This document shows, piece by piece, positions 9,378 through 18,038 of a DNA stretch of 64,000 nucleotides. This DNA comes from Bacillota bacterium (GTDB lineage Bacteria; Bacillota; Clostridia; Oscillospirales; Acutalibacteraceae). The notes below the pieces were generated by a model. That model was not told where the DNA came from and made no database searches. It saw only the letters and a program-made list of their open reading frames with translations. The stretch is from assembly GCA_023390175.1 (NCBI GenBank), contig JAEWDK010000024.1:62001-126000 (forward strand), read 5' to 3'. Position 1 is the stretch's first letter; each line of letters begins with the position of its first letter. The position numbers were made by a program, and so were the translations under genes.

Positions 9378-9650
9378 TCATACCGCATTTTGTTTTTTAT
9401 TACTGTCGGAATCATCATTTCCTTTATTCTGTTTTTTATTACTGCCAGAATCATCACTCGATTTATTCTCTTTTTTATTGCTGCCGGAATCATCGCTTAC
9501 CTTTGTTGCAGCAATTAACGAAAGCTGGTCTCCAATTACATTAAATAGCGCACCCAAAATATTCATTTCGTCCGCGTTGATCCCGCTTGAAATTTGAATT
9601 GCAATTGCCGTACCCAGCACTGCAAGCGTTTCTCCGCTGCACGAATTCAT
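9378..9650 (-). CDS. Small protein with a DUF6774-like N-terminus and a three-copy acidic/basic repeat tail
   Basis: The 90-residue protein has a helical N-terminal region (about 1-50; NADEMNILGALFNVIGDQLSLIAA) that resembles the small clostridial family DUF6774. The tail (53-90) is built of three hydrophilic units beginning DDSGSNKK or DDSDSNKK. Its start codon overlaps the stop of the superoxide dismutase gene by four bases (ATGA), so the two are translationally coupled. The tail is low-complexity and probably disordered. The family match is from memory and moderate; no function is known. Confidence 0.7.
   Translation of the reverse strand: MNSCSGETLAVLGTAIAIQISSGINADEMNILGALFNVIGDQLSLIAATKVSDDSGSNKKENKSSDDSGSNKKQNKGNDDSDSNKKQNAV
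9381..9494 (-). repeat. Three tandem 39-bp units encoding a hydrophilic tail
   Basis: The units encode DDSGSNKKENKSS, DDSGSNKKQNKGN and DDSDSNKKQNAV. The period is 13 codons, with the last copy one codon shorter. The DNA copies are very similar, which suggests recent expansion and possible length variation between strains. Confidence 0.85.
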
Positions 9651-10273
9651 CGTATTTGGCCAGCCGTCATATTGTCTTCCACAACCCGCCAGTCTATTAC
9701 ATGAAACCAGTCGTCAATATAATCGGCCCTTCTGTTTTGATGCTTTAAGTAATACGCATGCTCCCACACATCAAGCGGCAGAATCGGTATCAGGCGGGTT
9801 TGCAGCAGGGTGTCCTGATTTGCGGTAGTAACGATTCTCAGCCTTCCGGACGGCTCAGCAGCAAGCCACGCCCAGCCGGAGCCAAACACGGCAAGCGTTG
9901 CTCCCTTCAAGCTCGATTTAAACTCATCATAGCTCCCGAAGGAAGATTCAATGAGCCTTTTTATATTTCCGGTTGGTTCATTATTCATGTTCCCCATTGT
10001 ATTAAAATACAAATTATGATTATATACCCCGCCGCCGTTGTTCTTTACAGCGGTGCGTATTTGAACGGGAAGCCGGTCGAGATGTATGAGCAGCTGCTCC
10101 AGGCTCCACCGGTGGTACCGCGGGTAATCTTTCAGTGCTTTATTTAAATTATCCACATAGGTTTTCAGATGCTTGTCATGATGGATTTCCATAGTTTCCG
10201 CATCAATATATGGTTCAAGCGCCTGATAATCATATGGGAGTGGGATTAGCTCAAACGGATAGTGATCATTCAA
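9647..10273 (-). CDS. sodA: Superoxide dismutase, Fe/Mn family, Mn-type
   Basis: This 208-residue cytoplasmic-type enzyme (no signal peptide) converts superoxide to hydrogen peroxide and oxygen. All four metal ligands are visible: His31 (MEIHHDKH), His86 (GGGVYNH), Asp168 and His172 (LDVWEHAYYLKHQN). Tyr39 occupies the gateway position, and Gln153 in TTANQD is the Mn-type second-sphere residue. GGGVYNH replaces the usual GGGHxNH. The start appears to be TTG at 10273, behind GAGAGATGA. It heads a leftward operon with two small genes. The enzyme family is certain; the metal preference is inferred from Gln153. Confidence 0.93.
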   Translation of the reverse strand: MNDHYPFELIPLPYDYQALEPYIDAETMEIHHDKHLKTYVDNLNKALKDYPRYHRWSLEQLLIHLDRLPVQIRTAVKNNGGGVYNHNLYFNTMGNMNNEPTGNIKRLIESSFGSYDEFKSSLKGATLAVFGSGWAWLAAEPSGRLRIVTTANQDTLLQTRLIPILPLDVWEHAYYLKHQNRRADYIDDWFHVIDWRVVEDNMTAGQIR

Positions 10274-10303
10274 ATCGCATCATCTCTCTATCTCAAATAT
10301 TAT

Positions 10304-10333
10304 ATTATACGCTTTGCTTACTAATATTGCCAA
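10304..10333 (-). promoter_or_regulatory. Predicted promoter of the superoxide dismutase operon
   Basis: Read on the - strand: TTGGCA (10333-10328), an 18-bp spacer and TATAAT (10309-10304), about 30 bases before the TTG start. Confidence 0.6.
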
Positions 10334-10426
10334 AAGGGAAAGGGTGAATTATTGACTAAATTTGTATTATAATAAGTTAGAAATCGTTAAATAAATCCCC
10401 AGACAACTTTCACAGGTGGTGACAGG

Positions 10427-11233
10427 ATGTTAAAATACCCCAAAGACAGTATAAAGAAATTCCTCTCCGCTTTTGCCGTAATTTTGGTTGAACTTGGGCT
10501 TATGGTTGCGGCAACAGCGGCTTTTATAGCGGCCTTCCATTATGTGGACGCAAGGCATGTGGAATATGCCTTGCCCAGCAGTTCACAAAATTCGCAGTCT
10601 TCGGCTTCTTCATTTTTGCAAAGCCATTCCGGCCCGACAGAATCAAAAGCGCAGGAAGTAAAGATTGACGATTGGCAGCTTACTCTGGTCAATTATGACA
10701 ATAAAATGCCGGACGGCTTCCAGCACGTCATCGTTCATGAATTCGATGTGGATATTGATTCGAGAATTGTAGAACCGTACCGTAAAATGCATGATGCGGC
10801 ACTGAAAGACGGTGTAAAGCTGTGGATTTCCTCCGGCTATCGAAGCCCGGAAAAGCAGCAGGTACTGTTTGAGCAGGAAATACAAAATTATGCAAAGACG
10901 GGGCTGCAGTATGTTGATGCCGTCGCCAAGGCGGAAAAATCGGTCGCCCGTGCGGGTTACAGTGAGCACAACACCGGTCTTGCCATCGACTTAAATGGTG
11001 TTTTGGAAAACTTCGGCGGAACGGCGGCTTCAAACTGGCTGCTGAAACACGCTGCGGAGTATGGTTTTGTGCTTCGTTACCCGGCGGATAAACAGGAAAT
11101 CACAAAAATAAAATACGAGGCGTGGCATTATCGTTACGTTGGCGCGGAACATGCGAAGAAAATGAATGAATTAAACATGTGCCTTGAGGAATATATCGAC
11201 TATTTGAAGAAAAATCAAACGGACAGCAATTGA
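10427..11233 (+). CDS. Membrane-anchored D,D-carboxypeptidase, VanY/M15B family
   Basis: The 268-residue cell-envelope enzyme is predicted to trim the terminal D-Ala of peptidoglycan stem peptides. An N-terminal membrane anchor (about 13-38) and a Ser/Gln-rich stalk (about 50-72) precede the catalytic domain. Catalytic residues are all present: Arg139 in SGYRS, His181 and Asp188 of the zinc site in SEHNTGLAID, the Glu231 base and zinc ligand His234 in EAWHYRYVG. The start ATG 10427 follows GGTGGTGACAGG. A related gene at 22824 has lost these residues. A vancomycin-resistance role is not implied; no van regulators are nearby. Confidence 0.92.
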   Translation: MLKYPKDSIKKFLSAFAVILVELGLMVAATAAFIAAFHYVDARHVEYALPSSSQNSQSSASSFLQSHSGPTESKAQEVKIDDWQLTLVNYDNKMPDGFQHVIVHEFDVDIDSRIVEPYRKMHDAALKDGVKLWISSGYRSPEKQQVLFEQEIQNYAKTGLQYVDAVAKAEKSVARAGYSEHNTGLAIDLNGVLENFGGTAASNWLLKHAAEYGFVLRYPADKQEITKIKYEAWHYRYVGAEHAKKMNELNMCLEEYIDYLKKNQTDSN

Positions 11234-11258
11234 ATAATCCATTTTGTTTTGGTATAAT
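11230..11258 (+). promoter_or_regulatory. Predicted promoter of gltX-glnS, -35 overlapping the preceding stop codon
   Basis: TTGAAT (11230-11235), a 17-bp spacer and TATAAT (11253-11258) with a TGG extended element. The TGA stop of the carboxypeptidase gene (11231-11233) is part of the -35 box. The leader to the gltX start is about 45 bases, too short for a T-box. Confidence 0.75.
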
Positions 11259-11307
11259 TATTAGATTGATTAAAATAACTGAGAATCCAAACGAGAGGGG
11301 TTTCATA

Positions 11308-12777
11308 ATGCGGGAAAATACAGTAAGAACAAGGTTTGCGCCAAGCCCGACCGGATTTATGCATGTCGGGAACCTGCGTACAGCCTTATATGAATATCTG
11401 ATTGCGAAATCACTGAACGGAACCTTTGTGCTTCGCATCGAGGACACCGACCAGGAAAGGCTTGTAGAGGGTGCGGTAGATGTAATCTACAATACGCTTC
11501 GTCAAGTCGGGTTACAGCATGACGAGGGCCCGGATATCGGCGGTGAATTTGGTCCGTACATTCAAAGCGAACGGAAAGCGATTTATCAGCCCTATGCGGA
11601 GCAGCTTGTGAAAGAGGACAAGGCCTATTATTGCTTTTGTACAAAAGAGCGCCTTGACTCTTTGCATGAGAGCAAAGGAGACGGCGAGTTTTCCGGCGGA
11701 TACGACCGCCATTGCCGCGATCTGCCAAAAGAAGAAGTCGAACGCCTGCTGGCGTTAAATACACCCTATGTAATTCGCCAGAAAATGCCGATTGAGGGCT
11801 CCACTACTTTTGTCGATTCGGTTTATGGTTCCATCACCATTGAGAATAAGGAACTGGAAGACCAGATTTTAATTAAATCCGACGGATATCCTACTTATAA
11901 TTTTGCAAATGTCATTGACGATCACCTTATGCATATTACCCATGTGGTAAGGGGAAGCGAATATCTGACCTCCACGCCGAAATACAATTTGTTGTATCAG
12001 GCCTTCGGCTGGCAGATTCCCACTTATGTTCATCTGCCCTTGATTATGGGTAAAAATGAAGACGGAAGCGTTTCAAAGCTGTCCAAGCGCCACGGTTCCA
12101 CTGGGTTTGCCGATTTGATCAAAGAAGGCTACCTGTCCCAAACGATTGTGAACTACATAGCACTTTTGGGCTGGTGCCCCAAAGACAATCGCGAGCTTTT
12201 TACTCTTTCCGAGCTGACTGAAAACTTTTCCATTGACGGCATCAGCAAATCACCCGCTGTTTTTGATTATGACAAGCTGACATGGTTTAATGGCGAATAT
12301 ATCCGTGCCATGCCGCAGGATGAATTCATTACAGCGGCTATGCCGTACTTTACTGAGGTTTTCGCCGGCCGTGAGCTGAACTGGCAGGTGCTTGCCTCCA
12401 TTCTGCAGCCGCGTGTCACAAAGTTTACGCAAATTCCTGAAATGATCGCGTTTTTAAAGGATCTGCCGGATTATCCGACTGACTTTTTTGTGAATAAAAA
12501 AAGCAAAACCAATCTTGAAAATTCAGCTGAAATGCTGCGGGAAGCCATTGCCGTGCTCGGTACAATTGACAACTGGACGGTTGACGTGCTGCACGACGCG
12601 CTGATGGAACTCGCCCAAAAGCTTGAAGTGAAGAACGGCACGCTGCTTTGGCCGGTTCGTATTGCCGCAGCGGGAATGACGGTTACCCCGGGCGGTGCAA
12701 TGGAGATTCTTGCGATTCTTGGCAAGCAGGAATCCATTCAGCGATTGAATATCGGGCTCGAAAAATTAAAGGCATAA
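11308..12777 (+). CDS. gltX: Glutamyl-tRNA synthetase
   Basis: The 489-residue class I aminoacyl-tRNA synthetase charges tRNA-Glu with glutamate. FAPSPTGFMHVGN holds the HIGH-type ATP motif near the N-terminus, and VSKLSKRHG is the KMSKS-type loop. I chose ATG 11308, preceded by GAGAGGGG at 11293-11300; the frame is open further upstream to 11230, but that part overlaps the promoter. It lies 12 bases before glnS. Because a separate glutaminyl enzyme follows, this one is probably discriminating (Glu only), although that is inferred. Confidence 0.97.
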   Translation: MRENTVRTRFAPSPTGFMHVGNLRTALYEYLIAKSLNGTFVLRIEDTDQERLVEGAVDVIYNTLRQVGLQHDEGPDIGGEFGPYIQSERKAIYQPYAEQLVKEDKAYYCFCTKERLDSLHESKGDGEFSGGYDRHCRDLPKEEVERLLALNTPYVIRQKMPIEGSTTFVDSVYGSITIENKELEDQILIKSDGYPTYNFANVIDDHLMHITHVVRGSEYLTSTPKYNLLYQAFGWQIPTYVHLPLIMGKNEDGSVSKLSKRHGSTGFADLIKEGYLSQTIVNYIALLGWCPKDNRELFTLSELTENFSIDGISKSPAVFDYDKLTWFNGEYIRAMPQDEFITAAMPYFTEVFAGRELNWQVLASILQPRVTKFTQIPEMIAFLKDLPDYPTDFFVNKKSKTNLENSAEMLREAIAVLGTIDNWTVDVLHDALMELAQKLEVKNGTLLWPVRIAAAGMTVTPGGAMEILAILGKQESIQRLNIGLEKLKA

Positions 12778-12789
12778 GGAGCGGAAAAA

Positions 12790-14475
12790 ATGAGTGACGA
12801 AATCATAACAGCGGAAGAAACAGAAGGCACGAGTAATTTTATTCATACCTTTATTGAGGAAGATGTCGCTTCCGGCGGCCGCTTTGAAGGCAAAAAGGTA
12901 CACACCCGCTTCCCGCCCGAACCGAACGGGTATTTGCACATCGGTCATGCCAAGGCGATTTGCATTGATTTTGGTACCGCTGAAAAGTTTGGCGGCATAT
13001 GCAATCTGCGTATGGATGATACAAACCCCACCAAAGAAGATACCGAGTACGTCGATGCCATTCAGGAAGACATTAAATGGCTCGGTTTTACATGGGATGA
13101 CCGGTTTTATTATGCATCGGACTATTTTTCAAAGATGTACGAATTTGCAAAAAAGCTGATTCAGGAAGGGCTTGCATACGTTTGCCAGCTCACCCCGGAT
13201 GAAATGAGGGAAAACAGGGGCGACTTGACCCACCCTGCCGTCAGCCCTTACCGCGACAGGCCGGTTGAAGAAAGTCTTGACCTGTTTGAGCGGATGAAGA
13301 ACGGCGAATTTGAAGATGGGAAAATGACACTGCGCGCAAAAATTGATTTAACCTCCGGCAACTTCAACATGCGTGACCCGGTTATTTACCGTATCAACCA
13401 CATGACACATCACCGTACGGGGGACACATGGTGTATTTACCCGATGTACGATTTTGCCCACCCGATTGAGGACGCGCTTGAAGGAATTACCCACTCGCTC
13501 TGCTCTTTGGAATTTGAAGACCACAGGCCGCTGTATGACTGGGTAATCAATCACATTGACCTGCCCGCCAAGCCAAGGCAGATTGAATTTGCACGGCTTG
13601 GCATCAATAATACCGTAATGAGCAAACGCAAGCTTCGCCAGCTTGTTGAAAACAGTTATGTCAGCGGCTGGGACGATCCCCGTATGCCAACGCTTTGCGG
13701 GCTGCGCCGCCGCGGATACACCCCGGCATCCATCCGCAATTTCTGCGACAGAATCGGCGTCGCAAAAGTAAACAGCACTGTGGAATACAGCTTTTTGGAG
13801 CACTGCCTGCGCGAAGACTTAAACCATAATGCACAGCGCACCATGGCTGTTTTAAACCCGGTAAAATTAATCCTGACAAACTATCCTGAGAATCAGTCCG
13901 AGGAATTTGAGGTGGAAAACAACCCGGAGCGCCCGGAGGATGGTACAAGAACCGTTTCTTTCTCCCGCGAATTGTGGATTGAAAAGGAAGATTTCATGGA
14001 GGAACCCTTCAAAGGGTATTTCCGCCTTTTCCCGGGCAATGAAGTCAGGTTGAAAACGACCTACATTGTTCGCTGCACAGGGTGCAAGAAGGACGAAAAC
14101 GGAAATGTGACGGAAGTGTACGCCGAATACGACCCGCTCACCCGCGGGGGAAATGCACCGGACGGCAGAAAAATCAAGGGAACCATCCATTGGGCGGACG
14201 CCAAAACGGCAATTGATGCTGAAATCCGCCTTTATGACAGTCTGTTCACCGTACCGGATCCGGAAGCGGGGGATTTTCTCCAGGAACTGAATCCAGATTC
14301 GCTCAAGGTGTTAACCGGCGGCAAGGTGGAGCCTGCGCTTGCGAAAGCGGAAGCTTCGCAGTCCTTCCAGTTCATGCGTCAGGGCTATTTCTGTGTGGAT
14401 AACCGCGACAGCACACCGGAACACTTGGTATTTAACCGCTCGGTTTCCCTTAAGGACGGTTTTAAAAAGAAATAA
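12790..14475 (+). CDS. glnS: Glutaminyl-tRNA synthetase
   Basis: The 561-residue class I synthetase charges tRNA-Gln directly. It has PPEPNGYLHIGHAKA (HIGH motif), VMSKRKL (KMSKS motif) and the GlnRS-type anticodon-binding beta-barrel C-terminus. ATG 12790 follows AAGGAGCGG. GlnRS is present in only some Firmicutes, others relying on GatCAB transamidation, and the family is generally regarded as having spread to bacteria by transfer. Here it is co-transcribed with gltX and ends at a strong bidirectional terminator. Confidence 0.97.
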   Translation: MSDEIITAEETEGTSNFIHTFIEEDVASGGRFEGKKVHTRFPPEPNGYLHIGHAKAICIDFGTAEKFGGICNLRMDDTNPTKEDTEYVDAIQEDIKWLGFTWDDRFYYASDYFSKMYEFAKKLIQEGLAYVCQLTPDEMRENRGDLTHPAVSPYRDRPVEESLDLFERMKNGEFEDGKMTLRAKIDLTSGNFNMRDPVIYRINHMTHHRTGDTWCIYPMYDFAHPIEDALEGITHSLCSLEFEDHRPLYDWVINHIDLPAKPRQIEFARLGINNTVMSKRKLRQLVENSYVSGWDDPRMPTLCGLRRRGYTPASIRNFCDRIGVAKVNSTVEYSFLEHCLREDLNHNAQRTMAVLNPVKLILTNYPENQSEEFEVENNPERPEDGTRTVSFSRELWIEKEDFMEEPFKGYFRLFPGNEVRLKTTYIVRCTGCKKDENGNVTEVYAEYDPLTRGGNAPDGRKIKGTIHWADAKTAIDAEIRLYDSLFTVPDPEAGDFLQELNPDSLKVLTGGKVEPALAKAEASQSFQFMRQGYFCVDNRDSTPEHLVFNRSVSLKDGFKKK

Positions 14476-14488
14476 TATGGTAAAATAA

Positions 14489-14513
14489 GCTCACTGCCAT
14501 AACAGCAGTGAGC
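14489..14513. terminator. Bidirectional terminator between glnS and birA
   Basis: A perfect 9-bp stem GCTCACTGC/GCAGTGAGC (14489-14497, 14505-14513) with a 7-nt loop is followed by TTTT on the + strand and by TTATTTTA on the - strand. It serves both converging genes. Confidence 0.85.
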
Positions 14514-14518
14514 TTTTG

Positions 14519-15499
14519 CTATTGTCCGTAAATCCCCTGAACAGTAACTTCCCCGGAATAAATCGAAACCAGCGTGCCGTCGCTGCAGCGCACCATCAGT
14601 TCACCTTCGGGCGAAATATCCACTGCAATCCCGGTCATCGGCTTTTTGTCTCGGGTAAATCCGACCTCCCGATTTAAAGAAACACACAGTTGTTTGTAGT
14701 CCGAAAGAAGAGTGCTGCTCCCATTTGTTTTCTGCGATTCCAGCAGGGCTTCCAACTCCCGCAGAGTCTCCTGCAAAAGATCAATGCGGCGCACAGGGTA
14801 CCCGGTTTCCAGCTTCAGCGAAGTTGCTTTGACCTGTAATTCTTCCGGAAACGATGCATTGTTTACATTAATGCCGATTCCGAGCACCACATAGTCCACC
14901 CGGTCGATTTCCGCGGCCATCTCGGTCAGAATACCGCAGACTTTTTTGGAACCGATTACCACGTCGTTTGGCCACTTAATCATTGCGGGGCACCCGGTAC
15001 AGGTGCGAACCGCACCGCACACCGCAAGCCCGGCCAGCAGTGTCAGGCTGGTTACCTGCTTTGGGATAGAGTCCGGCCGTAAAAGAATGCTGAACCACAG
15101 CCCTGTTCCCGCGGGCGATGCCCAAATCCGGCCGAGCCGTCCCTTCCCGCCGAGCTGCTGCTCCGCAATAAACAGGCTGCCGTTTGGCGCGCCGAGCATC
15201 GCCTGCCGCTTTGCCTCTTCATTCGTTGAATCAATCTCTTTATAACAATAAATATTTTTTGCTAAAAATTTAGTGTTCAATCCGGCAGTGATTTCTTCTT
15301 CAGAAAGAATATCCGGGCGCGAAATCAGCCGGTATCCCCGATTTGTAACCGATTCAATTTCATATCCCAGGCTGCGCAGGGTATTGATGTTTTTCCAGAT
15401 TGCCGTGCGCGAAACACCAAGACTTTCGCTCAGCTCCTCACCCGAAACATAACCGCTGCCGCTGCGCAGACAGCTTAAAATTTCCTCTTTGGTTGTCAT
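14519..15499 (-). CDS. birA: Biotin-protein ligase / biotin operon repressor
   Basis: The 326-residue bifunctional protein activates biotin to biotinyl-AMP and attaches it to carboxylase carrier domains; the DNA-binding form represses biotin genes. It has an N-terminal winged helix (about 1-60, with LSESLGVSRTAIWKNINTL), the biotinyl-AMP loop GGKGRLGR (117-124), KWPNDV (175-180) and a C-terminal SH3-like domain. The presence of the HTH argues for repressor function, but no biotin operon is in the window. It is transcribed alone, leftward, from a promoter at 15534-15563. Confidence 0.96.
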   Translation of the reverse strand: MTTKEEILSCLRSGSGYVSGEELSESLGVSRTAIWKNINTLRSLGYEIESVTNRGYRLISRPDILSEEEITAGLNTKFLAKNIYCYKEIDSTNEEAKRQAMLGAPNGSLFIAEQQLGGKGRLGRIWASPAGTGLWFSILLRPDSIPKQVTSLTLLAGLAVCGAVRTCTGCPAMIKWPNDVVIGSKKVCGILTEMAAEIDRVDYVVLGIGINVNNASFPEELQVKATSLKLETGYPVRRIDLLQETLRELEALLESQKTNGSSTLLSDYKQLCVSLNREVGFTRDKKPMTGIAVDISPEGELMVRCSDGTLVSIYSGEVTVQGIYGQ

Positions 15500-15533
15500 T
15501 GTATTTCACAGCCTTTGTCATAATCATTGATTC

Positions 15534-15563
15534 ATTATAGCCTCTTTTATGCCTTTTCGGCAA
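15534..15563 (-). promoter_or_regulatory. Predicted birA promoter
   Basis: On the - strand: TTGCCG (15563-15558), an 18-bp spacer, TATAAT (15539-15534). The birA start lies about 35 bases downstream. Confidence 0.55.
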
Positions 15564-15581
15564 GTAAATGTCAAAAATATA

Positions 15582-15611
15582 TTGTCCAAGGTACCATTTT
15601 GGTGATATACT
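15582..15611 (+). promoter_or_regulatory. Predicted promoter of the DUF951-prfA operon
   Basis: TTGTCC (15582-15587), an 18-bp spacer ending in TGA (extended element), and TATACT (15606-15611). It is divergent from the birA promoter. Confidence 0.55.
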
Positions 15612-15671
15612 ATATAATACTGTACGTAATCAGTATGGATCAGCTCCGCTTAAGAAAGTGAGGTGCGGAAC

Positions 15672-15869
15672 ATGGATGTCAGGCCCGGCGATATTTTACA
15701 AATGAAAAAAGCTCACCCGTGCGGGAGCAAAACCTTCCTCGTGCTCCGTTCTGGTATGGATTTTAAAATCCGCTGCACTTCCTGCGGCCACGAAATTATG
15801 GTGCCAAGATTGAAATGTGAAAAGAACATTAAAAAGATTATTCGTGAAAATACAGAGGATGAATTATAG
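15672..15869 (+). CDS. DUF951 family small protein
   Basis: The 65-residue protein has a DVRPGD start, followed by HPCG (Cys17) and CTSCGHEI (Cys35, Cys38), with a further Cys49. The spacing suggests a small zinc-binding or beta-rich fold. DUF951 proteins are widespread in Firmicutes and uncharacterised. I chose ATG 15672, with GAGGTG at 15660-15665 six bases upstream. It is first in a run with prfA, 48 bases before it, which hints at a link to translation but proves nothing. Confidence 0.88.
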   Translation: MDVRPGDILQMKKAHPCGSKTFLVLRSGMDFKIRCTSCGHEIMVPRLKCEKNIKKIIRENTEDEL

Positions 15870-15917
15870 CTACCCTTAATTTATGATTTTTTTAATATAA
15901 ATTAAGGAGAGAAAATA

Positions 15918-17012
15918 ATGTTTGAAAATTTAGATATATTTGAAAAGCGCTATGAAGAGCTGAATCAAAAGCTCTATGATCCTTCCACCCTTGCAGATCA
16001 GTCCCTTTATACGGAACTGATGAAGGAGCACAAGAATATCACTCCGATTGTGGACAAATACCGTGAATACACAAAAGCATGCAATTCAATGCAGGAGGCC
16101 CGCGAGCTTTTGGATGAAAGCGGTATTGATAAAGACCTGAAAGAAATGGCGGAGGACGAATTTCAGCAGGCGAAAGCAGACATTGACCGTTGTTCGGAGG
16201 AATTAAAGATTTTGCTTCTTCCGCGCGACCCGAACGACGACAGAAATGTTATTGTGGAAATCCGCGGCGGGGCCGGCGGCGAGGAAGCCGCACTGTTTTC
16301 CTCCGTCCTGTTCCGCATGTACAGCATGTACGCGGAATCAAAGGGCTGGAAAACAGAGATTTTAAATCTGAACGAAACGGAACTTGGCGGCTATAAGGAA
16401 ATCAGCTTTATGATTACCGGCGACGGCGCGTATTCCCGGCTGAAGTACGAAAGCGGCGTCCACCGTGTTCAGCGGGTGCCGGAAACGGAAACGCAGGGAA
16501 GGGTTCACACTTCCACCGCCACGGTCGCCGTTTTGCCGGAGGCCGACGAGGTTGAGGTAGAAATCAATCCGAAGGATTTACAGATTGACACGTTCCGGTC
16601 CAGCGGTGCCGGCGGCCAGCACATTAATAAAACATCCTCCGCCATCCGCATTACGCATCTGCCCACAGGTACGGTTGTGGAATGCCAGGACGAGCGCAGC
16701 CAGTATAAGAATAAGGATAAAGCAATGAAGGTTCTTCGTTCGCGGCTGTATGAAGCCAAGCTGGAAGAACACGACGCGAAAATTGCCTCCGACCGCAAAT
16801 CACAGGTTGGCACGGGCGACCGTTCCGAACGGATTCGCACCTACAATTATCCGCAGGGCCGTCTGACCGACCACCGTATCGGACTGACAATTTATCGTTT
16901 GGATGATATTTTAAATGGAAATATAGAAGAAGTCATTGATGCTTTGATTGCGGCCGACAGGGCTGAAAAAATGCAAAACACCATCGACAATCAGTCGGAA
17001 GAGAGAGATTAA
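15918..17012 (+). CDS. prfA: Peptide chain release factor 1
   Basis: The 364-residue protein recognises UAA and UAG stop codons and triggers peptide release. It has the stop-codon tripeptide region RVPETETQGR (PxT motif) and the universal GGQ in SGAGGQHINK, whose glutamine enters the peptidyl transferase centre. The ATG follows AAGGAGAGAA. Three bases separate its stop from tsaC. In other bacteria the neighbour is often the methylase prmC (hemK), which is not seen here. Confidence 0.97.
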   Translation: MFENLDIFEKRYEELNQKLYDPSTLADQSLYTELMKEHKNITPIVDKYREYTKACNSMQEARELLDESGIDKDLKEMAEDEFQQAKADIDRCSEELKILLLPRDPNDDRNVIVEIRGGAGGEEAALFSSVLFRMYSMYAESKGWKTEILNLNETELGGYKEISFMITGDGAYSRLKYESGVHRVQRVPETETQGRVHTSTATVAVLPEADEVEVEINPKDLQIDTFRSSGAGGQHINKTSSAIRITHLPTGTVVECQDERSQYKNKDKAMKVLRSRLYEAKLEEHDAKIASDRKSQVGTGDRSERIRTYNYPQGRLTDHRIGLTIYRLDDILNGNIEEVIDALIAADRAEKMQNTIDNQSEERD

Positions 17013-17015
17013 TTC

Positions 17016-18038
17016 ATGCAGACCAAGTTGTTAAATGCAAAAGATAAAGAAGCGATTCAAACCGCCGCCCGGTTTTTAAAAGACGGCGGTTTGGTCGGCA
17101 TGCCAACGGAAACCGTGTACGGTCTTGCCGCCAACGCCCTGAACGGCGCGGCGGTGGCCCGTATTTTTGCGGCAAAGGGCAGGCCGATGGATAATCCGCT
17201 GATCGTACATATTTCGGAATTTGACCAGCTTTACCCGCTGGTGAAGCAGGTTCCGGAAGCGGCCAAAAAGCTGGCTGAAAAATTTTGGCCCGGCCCGTTA
17301 ACCATCATTTTGCCAAAGGCGGATATCATACCCGATGAAGTCAGTGCAGGGCTTGACACCGTTGCGGTGCGTTTCCCGTCGCACCCGGTGGCACGTGCGC
17401 TTATTTCAGCGGCAGGCCTGCCGCTTGCCGCACCGTCCGCCAACCTTTCCGGCCGTCCCAGCCCAACCACCGCACAGCATGTTATGAATGATCTTTCTGG
17501 CAAAATTGAAGCGGTGTTGGACGGCGGAGCCTGCGGGGTGGGCGTTGAATCCACCGTTATTTCTCTTGCCGTAAATCCGCCGTGCCTTTTGCGGCCGGGC
17601 GGAATTACACTGGAACAGCTGCGCGGTGTTCTTGGGGAAGTAAACATGGACAGTGCGGTGCTGAACCCCTTGAAAGAGGGCGTCCGTGCTTCGTCGCCCG
17701 GTATGAAATATAAACATTATTCACCAAAGGCAAATGTTGTCATTTTGGACGGGAGCTTTTCTGCATATAAAAGTTACGTAAATCGGCATAATACACAGGG
17801 GACGGCCGCGCTTTGCTACAGTGGGGAAGATGCGGAGTTAACTGTTCCCGCTGTGTGTTACGGCGGGGAACAGGACTGCAGCGAGCAGGCGCGCGAGCTT
17901 TTTGACGCGCTGCGTAAGCTGGATGAAATGAATGCGAAAACCGTTTATGCGCGCTGCCCTGAGCCAAAGGGCGTGGGACTTGCGGTGTACAACCGCCTGA
18001 TTCGCGCTGCGGGGTTTGAGGTGCTTCATCTTGAGTAA
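17016..18038 (+). CDS. tsaC: L-threonylcarbamoyladenylate synthase (Sua5/YwlC type)
   Basis: The 340-residue enzyme makes threonylcarbamoyl-AMP from Thr, bicarbonate and ATP, the first step of t6A37 tRNA modification. It has the YrdC domain (about 10-195) with KGRPMDNPL and SANLSGRPSPT, followed by the extra C-terminal Sua5 domain (about 205-340), which marks it as the long Sua5/YwlC form rather than short TsaC. It is packed between prfA and coaE, overlapping the latter by eight bases. Confidence 0.95.
   Translation: MQTKLLNAKDKEAIQTAARFLKDGGLVGMPTETVYGLAANALNGAAVARIFAAKGRPMDNPLIVHISEFDQLYPLVKQVPEAAKKLAEKFWPGPLTIILPKADIIPDEVSAGLDTVAVRFPSHPVARALISAAGLPLAAPSANLSGRPSPTTAQHVMNDLSGKIEAVLDGGACGVGVESTVISLAVNPPCLLRPGGITLEQLRGVLGEVNMDSAVLNPLKEGVRASSPGMKYKHYSPKANVVILDGSFSAYKSYVNRHNTQGTAALCYSGEDAELTVPAVCYGGEQDCSEQARELFDALRKLDEMNAKTVYARCPEPKGVGLAVYNRLIRAAGFEVLHLE

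Noticed and set aside
9259..9597. Rightward open frame opposite the repeat-tailed protein
   Set aside because: It is the reverse of the 39-bp repeats (Leu/Ser-rich by chance), without a ribosome-binding site, and conflicts with the coupled leftward gene.
10345..10373. Promoter with TATAAT (10368) before the VanY-type gene
   Set aside because: The nearby TTGACT is only 10 bp upstream and no suitable -35 is at the right distance; left unassigned.
11259..11307. T-box leader before gltX-glnS
   Set aside because: The leader is about 45 bases, far too short, and no T-box sequence or terminator is present.
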